DNA from: Lycorma delicatula
Taxonomy: Eukaryota > Arthropoda > Insecta > Hemiptera > Fulgoridae
DNA length: 64,000 bases
Direction: 5' to 3'
NCBI RefSeq assembly: GCF_047948215.1
Contig: NC_134455.1
Span: 153,990,575 to 154,054,574, forward strand
The translations under genes were made by a program, and so were the position numbers. Shown piece by piece: positions 1 to 11,955 of the stretch; the first letter of the stretch is position 1, and each line of letters begins with the position of its first letter. A model generated the notes under the pieces. It worked only from the letters and a program-made list of their open reading frames with translations. It ran no database searches and was not told the origin of the DNA.

Positions 1-29
1 GAGAGGGAAAGAAATATTTTCTTTATTTT

Positions 30-95
30 ATTTGGAAAGGGCTAATGACCACAGCAGACGATGTTCCTAAGAAATTAAAAAAGTAAATAAAAATA
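30..95 (+). repeat. Retroposon 3' tail (A-rich end)
   Basis: The stretch GGGCTAATGACCACAGCAG followed by a CCTAAG-type motif runs into an A-rich tail. A diverged version (AGTAGATGCCCCTAAGACA then A-rich) occurs at 690-760, and GCTAATGACCATAGGTATTG recurs in the tail of the tRNA-derived SINE at 29466. I infer 3' ends of one polyadenylated retroposon family. Confidence 0.45.
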
Positions 96-115
96 AATCC
101 CCAGATAAATTCCAA

Positions 116-283
116 TCAAACGTCCGTGCAATAATATCTACGCATACGTCCAGGACGGGCAACCACGTGGTACTCGATACTTTCACTTATGTCGGCCAAT
201 GTGGTAATGATTTTACTCAGGAGCTCCCACGTGGAGTACGAGGTTGGCGATCCCAGTCCTTCAGATACCTTGGAATTCGACAT
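116..283 (-). other. Small open frame (55 codons), unrecognised
   Basis: An ATG-to-TGA frame of 55 codons on the minus strand, starting MSNSKVSEGLGSPTSYSTWE, lies in a patch richer in G and C than its surroundings. I recognise no domain. Two CCACGTGG-type palindromes followed by a GTAC box (about 165 and 228) fall inside it. It could be a retroelement gag scrap, an isolated exon or chance; nothing flanking it (no clear splice sites or TATA box) decides between these. Confidence 0.15.
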
Positions 284-445
284 TGAGGCCTTCAGGAATA
301 TGGAAAAAAGAAAGAAAGAATGGCCTAAGAGAAAATCTAGGCTATAAGAAATAAGAATGTGAGGAGTTTTACGAGATTATATCAAATTTAATGAAAGGAT
401 GTGTTTTTATTAACTATATAACTTAGTAGTTGTTTTTATAGACCT

Positions 446-485
446 GCCCCAGTGGCGCAATCGGTTAGTGCACGGTATTTATAAG
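446..485 (+). pseudogene. tRNA 5' half, tRNA-Ile(UAU)-like
   Basis: GCCCCAGTGGCGCAATCGG and the next 20 bases read as an acceptor 5' strand, D arm and anticodon stem ending ...GGTATTTATAA, with a perfect A box (TGGCGCAATCGG region). This matches the 5' half of a eukaryotic tRNA-Ile(UAU), whose genes usually carry an intron just after the anticodon. The anticodon 3' strand, T arm and B box are not found downstream within about 150 bases, so it is a truncated copy or an SINE head, not a working gene. Confidence 0.5.
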
Positions 486-689
486 TTGTTTTGATAGAAT
501 GACAACGTTTTGATAGAAATGTTTAGTATATTTAAGTGGCAAGGGCCCTTTACAATCTTGTTTTGTGTTTCCTTTTGGGGTTTTAATACCTTTTCACAAG
601 TCTCTTATTAGATGATCTGTTTTGACAAAAATAGTCTGCTGACTGACTATGTTGCTAGTGGTTTATCGGGAAAGGAAAATAATTTTTTT

Positions 690-760
690 TCTTTTTTTGA
701 AGTAGAAAGGGAATAATAATTACAGTAGATGCCCCTAAGACATGAAAAAAGAAGAAAAAA
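690..760 (+). repeat. Retroposon 3' tail, second copy
   Basis: GGGAATAATAATTACAGTAG followed by ATGCCCCTAAGACA and A-rich sequence is a diverged copy of the tail at 30-95, in the same orientation. Confidence 0.4.
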
Positions 761-3700
761 CGGAACAGGCTTAATTTGGTGTATAATTTTTATTTTAATT
801 CAGGTGTTTTCTTTAGTTAACATTAGTAGGTGTTCCTACTAATAAAATAAAATGCCGTTCATAAACTGTATACATCTGCTCTTTTACACATCAATCAACC
901 TTCACCATTTCTGCCGAGATTTATGTCCAGCTGATCCCCTGCTGAGCTATTATTTTCAGTAAAGATTTTTTTAAGAAATCAGCTCTTTCAGAACTTTGCC
1001 TTAACTTTTCCTTAAATCACATTATTTTGTAAATATAAGGTATAGTTTTTTAAGAACTTCTTTAATCATACTTCAAAAACCTTTTTTTTTATGTCGCATT
1101 GCCCAAGTGCAACGTTTTGATAATGTAAAAGTTCAAATCGCCTATGGAAAAGAGCAAGAAATATTACTTTCTTATTTTTAATGATTAAAATAGAAAAAAA
1201 TTCTCTGTGCACAAATATAAAAGTCTTTATATAATTTACGTTTAAATAACTAATTACACAATATAAATGTTTAGGCAACTAGGAATATATCTTAAAAATC
1301 TGCAAAAAAATCTTAAAAACCCGAACAAAAAACTAAAAAAAAAAAAAAAAATAAAACGCAAAAGAAGAGTTCACGTTTCTTTCCTTATGATTATCCTATA
1401 AACGCAAGGTTTACAATTAAAATACTGTCACAGTTTAAATCATTAAAATACTATGTACGGAGTATTTAGTATTTTAATGAAAGATGTTGCCAGCGAGTTT
1501 TCTAAAGCCCGTCTACGGCTGAAAAAAATAGCTTTATATACCTTGTTGTCTTAAGAAGAGTAATTAAACTTTTAACGTAATAAAACCAAATTAAAGATTT
1601 TAACGCGTATAATATTGATTAAGGTTTTAAAAACACTTCTAGATACTATTCTTTCCTAGAAGTTTAATTTAACACAGTTGCTTCTTAGATTAATTTTCCG
1701 GTGAAACAAACAAAATAATTAGATAAAGGATGTTTGCCTGATTCACCCTTATCAAATTATAACAAAACTTATTAAATATAAAAGAAAAAAGTAAACAACA
1801 TTTATTGATCTGACTTCACCTCCTCAGTTTCTTGTAGTCTACCATTTGTAAATCGTGAATTAATATATACTATTCTGTTTGAAATGTTACTTCAATACTT
1901 AAGCTCAGAATAAAAACAGAAATATTTATTTAAAAAAGCTCCAAAAAAACTAATTCCTTTACTCACTGAAGAAACAAATAAGTACAGTAAAAATAATTTA
2001 ATTTAATGGATAACGTTAATCGATCACGTGTGTTACCTTGTATTTTGTAACTTTTGATGACTTATACTTTCGCTCAGCAGTGTAAGTTTTATACTCAAAA
2101 AACGGCAAACAATAATCTAAAAAGAATAACATGGTCTGAATGAATGAGTGAAAAAACAAGTCATTTCAGTCGGTCTCTGATATTTAAATTCAAGTATGCT
2201 TTTCACACGTTTACAAAACTAGCTGTCTACAGTTCAAAGTAAACAGAACCAGAACTACTACCTTCGCCAGGATGAAAAATTATTTTATTTTATCGGGTTA
2301 TAAATTTCTTCACTTACAAAAAAAAAACACACACACCTGTACTATTAAATAATTAAAATGAAAATACAGTAGTCCCTTAAGAGATTACGTACATATAGTG
2401 AAAACCCCAAGAAAATTAAGATGTAGATACAAGATCTGGGGGTTAGGGTCTTAATAAACAATTGCAACAAATTGCAAGAATGAATTTTGTTATTTTCCTC
2501 AAGAAACTGAAAAAATTCTACTTAATTTTAAAACACATTTTTTATAGCGAAATAAAAATTACCGAAATGTTCACAAGTTATTATTATTAAAAAAAAAAAA
2601 AAAAATAGTTGTTTATTTTGTGAAAGTCTATTTTTTCCTTTACGGTGTGAAAGAAATTTTACTTCCTTTCTAAATTTTTTACTGAACTTACTTTTTTGAT
2701 CTTTTGGTGGGCAAATAACAACACTCAGATCTTTTTGGTTCATTAAAATGAAATGATTTCATTTATTCCCTAAGAAAAATTTGTTAAACATAATTTTTGA
2801 GATAAAGTAGTGTTTATTTTAATTACTAATCTCTTTTCGTAATTTTATCATATTTAATTCCAGAACTGACGTTATTCTCATATTCAGGATTACCTATCAC
2901 CATTAGTTCGTTTTTTATCACAAAAATCTACTTCCGGTACCTGTTTTCTTATTTCGGTTATACTTTCATAATAAAGTTTCAACGTAAGCAAAGTTTCTTC
3001 TTTTTTAATAAATTTTGGCCATAAACTTATTTAAGAAGCTTCTACTATTTTGAATTATTATAATTTATCTAATTATCGATTAATGTTAACCGTGATATCA
3101 TTAGTTGAATTCATTCAACTTACTCAATGCTGATTTTTATAATTTTTCATATCGTTAAAAAATATAACACAAAAATTAAATATATTGAATTATATATATT
3201 AAATTAATAGTAAAAGTTCAAAAATACAATTAAGTAAAAATGCTACTGCTTACGATTTTAATAGAAAAAAAATCATTTACAGAACATTTTTGCTACTGAA
3301 GTATACGCAAATTATTTTGTTATTGTTGAGTACAAATATCGTAATAATTTGGGCGTCTAAAACTAAATCCGTGCAAAATAAAAGGGCCTAATGTTGATCA
3401 AATAGCTGTGTAACTGGCACAATTAACACAAAAACATACTGTTTAAAAAAATATAACGGAGTGCAGTGCCAAAATAATTATTTGGAATATTTAAAAATGT
3501 TTGGATTTTAGTATAGAAAATACAGAGAAAAGTACAGCAAATAAGAACATTTTGACATGTGGAGGATAATGAGACCATCTTTTCCTATAATCCTCCCAAA
3601 AAAACTTATATTTTCTACAGAAATATACTATATAGAAATATTTAGGTAAAATCTTACCGAAATATTTGTTAAGGAAGATTTATTTAAATATTTATTCATT

Positions 3701-3794
3701 TATATACTTTGCAGTTGTTACATAAGTACCTACAGAATACAGTTCAGATATGTAACTGATTAGATCTTTTTGGTGAGAAAATAAACTTAGGAAA
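761..3794. other. AT-rich intergenic DNA
   Basis: Poly-A/T runs and short chance frames only. I see no gene, RNA or element that I can support. Confidence 0.5.
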
Positions 3795-3860
3795 AAATGC
3801 CTTATTGGGAATCGTACCCAGGACCAGTTGAACGAGAATTTTGTATGCTGACTATAACTT
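3795..3860 (-). repeat. tRNA-derived SINE fragment
   Basis: On the minus strand, AACTGGTCCTGGGTACGATT then CCCAATAAGGCA resembles the T arm and 3' acceptor side of a tRNA, with a near-consensus B box (GGTACGATTCC) at 3808-3818, followed by a T/A-rich tail. No A box is recognisable, so it is a partial copy. Confidence 0.4.
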
Positions 3861-5300
3861 CATTTTTGATCAGGAAGATATTTTAACTGTTTTTTTTTTT
3901 TTTTTTTGTGGATTTAGTTATTTTTAGTTCGCTTCACAAAATGAAGCTAACAGATTTCTCACGTTCAATTTGAAAACAAATGATTCACAGTTTTCTGTAG
4001 CTTAGTGTTTATAAATAATATAGAGTAGAAAAATTATTAAGTATTACTATATACTTAAATTTAATTTAAATTCCGTAGAGTAATTATTTTTATTTATTTT
4101 TGGAAAATAACAGAATAGATCCGATGATAACAAAATGAATCGGATGCAAACATTTGTGAATGAAAAGGTGTTAAGCAAAATAAGAAAAGTCACTGTTACA
4201 GATTAGACAGAGAAAGCCTACTGGATTGGAAAACACGTTAAGAATAGAACGGTTAAAAGTGGGAAGGGATAGTGTAAGAAAAGAATAAGAGCGGAAGAAA
4301 GAGAACGAGTAGATAAAATGAATGAAGACCAACAATAGAAAACAATCAATGAGTAGTTGCGTATAGCAACAAAGAACAGTATTTGAAAATTATATCTTTG
4401 GAGATAGTAAAATATGTATTTGAAGTGTGAGAAAAAACATTTTTATAATTTATATTTATAACATTTTTATTATTTTTTTTTTTATTCTGTATATATAAAT
4501 TGCCGAAAAGAAACTAGGACAATTCAATCCACTCTGAAAAATTAAATGTTATAAGAAACATATTCAGAAGTACGAGAACTTTTACGAAATTTCGAATGTT
4601 TTTTTTTAACTAAACCTAGTTTTCTTAATGCCTCTTGAAATGACAAATATAAGCGATAAGGCAGAAGACATTCGGCTGACCTTTTTTAGTAGACAGGCTG
4701 TCAGTTGGCCATCATAAAAAGTTGTAGCTCAAAAAAAGTTTTTAACTTGTAACAGAACTTTTACAAATGACCGACTCAGTTGTTCCAAATACTAGAAAAA
4801 TAATATTAAAAGCAATAAGAATAAAAATATTTTAGAAATATTTTTAAAATATTTCAGAAAAGCCACAATGGTATTTTTATCAAACTAATTTAAATTTAAA
4901 TGAAACAAAGCAATCCAATATATCACTGCTTATTTTAAACATTAAAATATAGTTAATTTTCAGATGTACATTAGAGAAATGCAAAGAACTAAAGAAAAAT
5001 GTAATGAAGAATGTCAGTGGAATATTGTGTACTTAATGTTACGTTACAAAAATATATAGTCTTGCAATAAATGTTTTCTTTATTACTAGTTTTAAATAAA
5101 TAATTCTTCATAGTTTACAGCTATAACAGTTTTTCGTGAAACGTTAGGTTACAAAATAAAAAAAAAAAACAAATAACCTTCAGGGTCACAGATTATAATT
5201 TGTTTCAAATTTATGAAGCGTAAACAAATCGGGGAAAAGGAACCTTAAACGACATCGTCTCCGACGGTCCTAAATATTTCCTGAAATAACGCTCACCTCT
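3861..5300. other. AT-rich intergenic DNA
   Basis: Low-complexity A/T sequence; no gene or named element recognised. Confidence 0.5.
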
Positions 5301-5373
5301 GTTGAAGTATATATATATATATATATATACTTCAACTACTATATATACTTATATATATATATATATAAGTATA
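5301..5373. repeat. Two adjacent TA-core palindromes
   Basis: The first is a perfect 36-bp palindrome (5301-5336) with arms GTTGAAG/CTTCAAC around a TA run. The second (5344-5373) has arms TATACTT/AAGTATA around another TA run. They lie 7 bp apart. Confidence 0.85.
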
Positions 5374-5635
5374 AAATGTATATAGTTAGAAGAATAGGAT
5401 CATTTTTAAGAACAAACAGACACACACACACTATATATACATATATATTAAAGTTTTCAAAAAATCGCTACCATTAAAATTGTTAAACTTAGAATAGTGC
5501 TGTAAAACTAATAGTTTGATGCAGGCCTACTGCATCTATCCTGCTTTTACTTTTACTTTCTTAAATTTACCAGCAGAGTGCATTTGTATTTCTACTTTAA
5601 ACAAGATAGATACTTCAATGAAATCAGCAAATAAA

Positions 5636-5692
5636 TTAAAGGAACAAATTAAAGGAACAACAAATTAAATTAACAACAAATTAAAGGAACTC
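5636..5692 (+). repeat. Short tandem repeat of AAATTAAAGGAACAA type
   Basis: Three to four imperfect copies of a unit close to AAATTAAAGGAACAA follow each other head to tail. Confidence 0.6.
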
Positions 5693-5810
5693 GACAGAAG
5701 ACGTAGTTCAACTTAGCTTTTGTAGAAATAAATTTATGATAACCTAGGTAACTTAAATCTAGTTTCATTCGCAGGGCAATGACGCAAAAGAGGAATATAC
5801 GAGTGTATGT

Positions 5811-5841
5811 TTGTGTGTGTGTATATATATATATATATATT
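5811..5841. repeat. (TG)n(TA)n microsatellite
   Basis: A TG run of about six units passes directly into a TA run of about ten units. Confidence 0.9.
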
Positions 5842-5942
5842 TAGTGTATTTCACATATTTATTGGTATATAAAAATAACTTCTTTGGAGATGTGTCAAAT
5901 GTTCTAGCACAAAATTTTAGATTAAATGAAAACTTAAAAATA

Positions 5943-6110
5943 GCCGGTTTCCGTGGCGGAGTGGTAGCGTTTCGGCCTTTTATCCGCAGGTCCTAGATTC
6001 GAATCCCGGTCACGCAAGGCATTTATTATACGCTAGAAAATTCCATCTCCATGATCCCACTTACAAGCTTTTCTGCAAGCTTCTGTGTGAATTAATCATC
6101 AAGAAAAAAA
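5943..6110 (+). mobile_element. tRNA-derived SINE, copy 1
   Basis: The head has a perfect pol III A box (TGGCGGAGTGG, 5954-5964) and a one-mismatch B box (GATTCGAATCC, 5996-6006), spaced as in tRNA genes. The tRNA-unrelated tail carries AAAATTCCATCTCC, AAGCTTTT and GTGAATTAATCATC before an A run. The same tail, with the same order of blocks, is found on the minus strand at 28935-29102, so this is a real interspersed family. Pol III transcription and LINE-driven retroposition are inferred from the class. Confidence 0.75.
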
Positions 6111-8375
6111 CAAATATTCACAAAATTAAAAATAATCTCTAAATAATGATCTTCATTTTCATTATTATGTATAAATGGAAACCCATAAATCAGAACATTT
6201 AACTTTTTCGGAAATTAAATTTTAGATTAAAAGATTATATAACCTACTAGTTACCGTTTAAATTCCACAAAGTAGGATATCCTACTACCTAACAGACCTT
6301 TAAACATCTAAAATACCCTTTTCAAGCAGTTCTATTCGATATCTCTTTTGATGACATTATAATTTCAATTTCAACTTTTTTTTTATGTGGACAAATAGAA
6401 TCAAAATTCATTACTTTGATTTCCTCAAATCATCACAATTTATAAATCTCCTTCATCTTTTGATATGCTAGCTACCAGCCACCTATTTGCCGTCTATATC
6501 ATGATTTTAGAATACATTATCAATCTTCTGCAGTTTGATAAAAATAATTAACCTACTGTTTATATTAATTTTAACTGTTACATCTAGTCCGTTTATACTT
6601 TTACTCGAAAAACACTAAATAAGTATAAATAAGTAATAGCTGTTTTTTACGATAAAATTAAATGTTAAAAAATTCAATATATTTTTTAAATAATTAATAG
6701 TTGTAACTTATTTAATTAAAAGCCTTAGAAGAAAAAAATCAATTCTCTCGTAATCTAATTAATATAGCTTTTGTATACTTAAATAAATTTTACGGCAATG
6801 TTTTCTTCTCTTGAAACAAATAAATATTGTTTAGCGATACCTTTATTGTTAATACTGAGTAGCGGTATTTATAAAGAATGTTTAATAAGAGAACGCGGAA
6901 TTTAGCGTTAATCAAATTTCGTTTCTGAGATATTATTAAAAAAAAAAAAAATCAGAATGTGACATGAATAAGCCGAGTTTAATTACTTCAGAGAAAACAA
7001 ATAATACCTATCGTCATTTGTTTTCAACGTACCTCTGACAAATGACAGATGACAGAATTTGAATGGCTTGGAATAAAAGGAAAAGTACGATAACTGAGTA
7101 GTCTGTATAACAAGTTTAATCAATAACGTAGAAATAAAGTGGAATTTTCTATTTTGATGATGTATTGTGGGCTTAAATATAATTTATAACTGAAATCATA
7201 CGTTGCCGTTTACCGTTCTTTCTGGTAATTTTTACTTGCGTTATTTTTCTTATAGCATTTTTAAAAGTAATTTATTATTATTATTATTCATTATTATTAT
7301 CATTTATTAAAGCCTTAGAAATATCGAATTTATTACTTTGAAGAGAAGAGAAAATGGATGTAAACAATCCGAAAAATTTTTTTCTGTACTTACATTTATT
7401 TAGATGAAAGAGCTTTTTTTTAATATTTTTTAACTATAAATATTAAAAAATGTTTGTTTGTTATAATAGGATGGAAATCTCATATAAGAAAAAAAGAATG
7501 TTGTAGAAATCATGTTTTATGAGTATTCTCTATAAAATGTATATTATATAAACGAGACTTTTTTGTTATAAACTACTATCTTAAAAAAATTTATATATAA
7601 TAGATTTTAATTTGGTACGATTTTTTTCTTAAACTACTTATTACAGATTATATTAGCTCAAACCAAAGCGTTTTCTTTCGATAGTCAAAAGCTACGATGA
7701 CTAAAAATAAACAATTTCTTTCAAATGAAAATTTATTAGTTTTTTGTTTAAGTATGAAAAGTAATGATTAAATGAAAACGGGTTAAAAAAACACTAGAAT
7801 ATAAGAAAACATCAGATTTCATGAGTAATCCAATAATTTTAACACAAATTTTTATTTGGAAAAACCTGAGTTGGAGGTTTCAGCGGTTTGGATATTTTGA
7901 GCTCCATTCAACTGGGATTGTCTTTAACGACGATAGTTAGTAATTTTAACTTTTATTCTAATTCGGTTAAACATATAATTTACATAGTGATTGGACGCAT
8001 TTCTTATTAGTTAATTGTTATACATCATTATTTTTTCCTTTTATTTATCTTATATATTGAATTTTTTGTTTCCTTTTTTTTAATTATTATTTTCTCGTTA
8101 TCTGCTGACCATGAATGTTTAACAATTCAAATTGCCATCAAATTTTAGGTTTTTATGTATACGTTTACTGAGCACCAATTTTTGGTTTTTAATACCGTTT
8201 TTAGTTTCGCAAACTAAACTGCATAATAAAAATTCCAGCAATATGCGTAATCTACAGCATAGAGTAATAGGTTTATTTTGTCATTTTAATCTAAATTAAT
8301 AAATTGATTATACAAATAATTCTTCTGCAAGGAATCTTACAAATAATCAACTCTTTATTCGATTTAAAGACTTTG
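6111..8375. other. AT-rich intergenic DNA
   Basis: A/T-rich with homopolymer runs and an ATT triplet stretch near 7268-7310; no gene or element recognised. Confidence 0.5.
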
Positions 8376-9665
8376 GTCTTTATTTCCCCCTTGTGGCTCC
8401 GCCAGGAGTCCCCGTCCGCTCATCGGCGATGAGACGCCGGAGCGTCCCACCCCTTCTGGACGAGGCTATACCGTGTCGCAGCCACTGTAGTTCCACACTC
8501 CCCAGCGTGTACTCCTCACTTCTGATGCACAGCTCTGCAGCTCCGGCCACCCAGAGCGTGGCCGAGAGTATTGCAGGAATTGCTGCACCTTTCTGGGTTT
8601 ACGGCGTGGCTTTTAGGTGTTACGTGGACATTTTCTGCAGGCCCAGCGACTCCTCTTGCTGACTGTTATAAGCGGTATAGAAGATAATCCAGCGGGCTGA
8701 CCTCCCCGCAGTTACAGCATTGGCTGGTACTGTCAGGGCCACCATTTCGCTGGGTGCGCCGTACCCCAACAGCGGAAGCACTGTTCTTTTAGCGACCGTC
8801 CCATTGGCCTGTCGGTCTAGCAATCGACAGGCCACCTATCCGATGCGTACTCGGCCATCATGCAACAGTTTATCCACCACAATTGGTGGCAGAGAAAGCG
8901 TCATCACCTGAGTGGCCTCATAAGCCGGTCGCATCGAAAGCGCATCAAGTGTCACGGAGTCCCCGGTAACACGACGAAGATCTCTCGCGAATTCTTTTTC
9001 TGTGGTTAAGATATCCATATTCTTCATAAGGACGTGGACCCGCCTACCACCCCATCCTCCCAACATCGTCGTGACACCTTCTATCTTCTCTACACTCTCC
9101 CTACGGAGCCGCTCGGCGGCGTCTTCCTCGGCCCGCACACGAAGGAAGAGGTCATCCCCTTGACCCTGACGAGCCGAAAGGACACCAGGCTCACTCGGCG
9201 ACACGTTTTCCTTCACTGTCCGCAGGAGGTCTGCGTAGGAGATCCCCACCGCTTTCACGAAGACGGTTGGTGTAGGTGGCCCTATCAGCCTCTTCTCTGG
9301 GACACGACTCTTCAGCACCTGCTTACCTGGCGCGCTGCCGTCAAAGAAAACTGGGAGTTTCGTTCATACCTCCTGCCAAAGTATTGTACTAGCCAGCGCA
9401 AATAGCGTCCAACAGGTCCGCAAAAACACACCCGCTATCTGCCATTATCACTTCAGGGATGGCCTTCATAAGGCTTTGAATCACTCCGTCCTCCCCCTTG
9501 GCGGAGTCAACGACAACATAAGTTCGCCAACTTCAACCGCGTCTCCAGATAGAACGGAGGTGCTCGACTTGTCAACAAGCATATGGCCAACCTGAAGCTC
9601 ACCTTCACTGACCAGTTGCCCAAGCCGAGGTGCGGCCAACCACTACGAGTGAAAGCTCGGAACCA
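8376..9665 (-). mobile_element. Gag-only R1-clade retroelement, copy I
   Basis: A GC-richer island with sharp edges in AT-rich DNA. On the minus strand it encodes a degraded R1-clade ORF1 (gag), then about 140 bases of 3' sequence ending GGGGGAAATAAAGACC. No endonuclease or reverse transcriptase follows the gag stop codon. The post-gag sequence (CTCCGGCGTC, GGACGGGGACTCC, GGGGGAAAT blocks) is homologous to that after the gag at 58878 in copy G, which supports a gag-only element over random truncation. I found no target-site duplication. Confidence 0.75.
8516..9620 (-). pseudogene. Degraded ORF1/gag, three-knuckle type (copy I)
   Basis: The best-preserved part (8836-9318) reads VFVKAVGISYADLLRTVKEN, LSARQGQGDDLFLRV, RRVHVLMKNMDILTTEKEFA and LPPIVVDKLLHDGRVRIG, matching the gag of copies G and L in this window. 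Gag binds element RNA in the retrotransposition particle. After a TAG at 8836-8838 and frameshifts come the zinc knuckles: CFRC at 8769-8780 (its last Cys is Trp), QCCNCG at 8705-8724, and CNTLGHALGGRSC just before the stop (TGA, 8516-8518). The upstream portion (9319-9620) holds MKAIPEVIMADSGCVFADLL in other frames. It is a pseudogene with several frameshifts. Confidence 0.7.
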
Positions 9666-11699
9666 ACCTAATAGAAACTAATACTGAATTAACAATAAGA
9701 TAACAATAAAAAGTCTATAATTCATACAATTCTAAATGGCTGTATATTCGAAATATTATATATATATATATATATTTATTTACAAAATAACTAGTCATTT
9801 TGTATTTTTACATTAATAATTTATTTATGAATTTATAACAATGTTTTAAATTAAATTTTTCGGGTAAATTAATGTTTACTAAGTTAATTTATCTTTTAAT
9901 TATTTTTGAGACAAAGCAAAAAGGAACAGTTTTAAAGTCAATTAGAAGGTCTGTTGGTGATAATCTGGGTTTTCAATTTATTGTAAATCCAGTTAATACT
10001 GGAGACGGTGGCTTGAAGTTGAGTTAAATATTATTAGAGTTAAATTGTTGAGTTATTACTCTTATTGTTGAGTTAAATATTTGTAGCTTTTTTATGTTTT
10101 ATTATTATTTGAAAAACTTTAAAGTATTTTTTTTTAATGTAAATCTTTTGTTTAAATGTATTTATTCATGACTAACTTACTTATCCGATTGAAAGTATGT
10201 TAAATTCTTAGTTAAGTTGGTGGACGCAGGAGTGGTCAATAGGAAAATGCTCCTGTGTGGTTGCTTTCATTGATAAATTTGAAACATTCTGTGAGATTTT
10301 TTATTTTTTTATAAAAGTTTCTTTTTTTAACACAAGTTATTATCTCAAAGCTAACACAAAGAGCCGATCGGCACATATTTGGTCAATTCGGTATCACAGG
10401 CAGACGTCCTAACCTTGTACAGTTTGTGTAATTTTTAACTTATTTACAGCTAGCTAATAATTTTTTTTTTAGAAACAATTCATCTAAATCTAAATGTTTA
10501 AAATTATCAGTAAAATTTTGGTCGTTTCTATATTACAGGTAAATGTACTGATCCTGAAAATGTTTTGTGTTAGCTGATAAATAGACAGCATTTCCGATAA
10601 GTTTTTAATGTTTTACTAGATTGTATTAATATGATTATGTGGCTAACAAAAGTCGCGGGAAATAAACAATAGCAGATGAAAATAATTTTTTTTTTTAAAG
10701 AAATATTACGCAAGGTTTCTTATTTGTTTTAGTTATTATTTTTGTTAATAAGTTAATTAGTTGAATTACGAGAAATTTTAAATAGCAACATAAATGATAA
10801 AAAAAAAAAAAATTAAAAAATAAAATTATTCTAAAAATTATTGGTAATTAAAATAATGGAAAAATGAGATAAACAAGATTAGAACGAAATCTTTCAATGG
10901 CACTGACGAATGCATCATACTAGTATAGAAATTTGAAAATGCCGGCATTGTTTTAAGTTTCATTTATCAACAAATGACGAAGATGATATTTGCATATATT
11001 TATATGTTCAAACTGAATAAGGTCCTGCCAAAACAAAATATTCAAACCGATTACATTATCCTCAGCCTGATTCTAGTACTTAATTACATTTTTTATTCGT
11101 ATTTATACATTTTTCACAATCTTGATAGCCACCCAAAATAACCGCCGATTATTTTTTGTAATAAATGTCATGATAAGGATGTCTCCCTGTGATCTAGAAC
11201 CGACCAAAAATGAAGTCGACTGGTTCTTTGTATTAGGTGCGAGACAATAACCTGTATAAAAAAAGGTTATATACATAAAAAATCACACAAAAAGATTAAA
11301 GAGTTTATCAGGAGAAGCAAAAACACGAGAGCATTTTTCAACTGATCGCTTCTGTCTTCCTCTTAATAAATTGAAAATTTAACGCATTTCTAAACTGATG
11401 TACATTATTCGTGAAAAAGCACATTAGTTCCGGGTTATATAAATATAATATTTATAATTCTTATGATTAAGTATTACATTAAGTATTTGTGATAACCATT
11501 TTTAAATACGCAAAAATAAAAATTAAAAATGCCAACTGATGATGATATGGGATCGGTCAAAAACCTTTATGGAAATTAAAGGTATCAGACTATCTACAAA
11601 TTCAATTCTGAAGTCTGGTTTATCAGTATTAGCCTAATCTAATTATAAATATTTGAATTAATAGAAAGATTTTAAATAGGAGTTTTAATGAAATCCAGT
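9666..11699. other. AT-rich intergenic DNA with TA microsatellite
   Basis: A TA run lies at about 9757-9775 and a direct GTTGAGTTAAATATT-type repeat near 10018-10082. No gene recognised. Confidence 0.5.
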
Positions 11700-11955
11700 T
11701 TTTCTTTCCCGGTGAATAACACTGGATATTAAAGGGGAAAGTATGATTATGTCAAAAATGGGGTATCGGGTGTTTTGGAAATCATTACGTTTTAGGGTCC
11801 AACTAGTTCATCTATAAAAAAAGAACTATCTATGTATGTGTGCAAACGTATATACAAATGTGTGTCACACTGCTTTTGGCCTTACATCTCAGGATTGACC
11901 GAACGGATTTTCTTCAAATTTGACACAAATATTTCTATATATGGGGTACTGTTTC
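11700..11955 (+). repeat. Interspersed repeat Q, copy 1
   Basis: Blocks TGTCAAAAATGGGGTATCGG, TTTTGGAAATCATTACGTTT, AGTTCATCTA, CAGGATTGACC and GGGGTACTG occur in the same order, reverse-complemented, at 36965-37230. A more distant relative is at 59395-59905. No coding potential is apparent. The type (MITE or decayed element tail) is unknown. Confidence 0.65.

Noticed and set aside
4140..4330. Possible RT C-terminus relic (purine-rich, GRVGKH-like readings)
   Set aside because: No stable motif could be read in any frame; purine bias explains the resemblance.
5811..5996. 61-codon frame starting in a microsatellite
   Set aside because: It runs through the TG/TA repeat and into the SINE head; not a gene.
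5943..6015. Functional tRNA gene
   Set aside because: A and B boxes are present, but the acceptor arms do not pair and the tail is shared with another copy, so it is an SINE head.
8393..9405. Plus-strand open frames across the 8.4-9.4 kb island
   Set aside because: They are shadows of the minus-strand gag, which alone shows conserved gag blocks and zinc knuckles.
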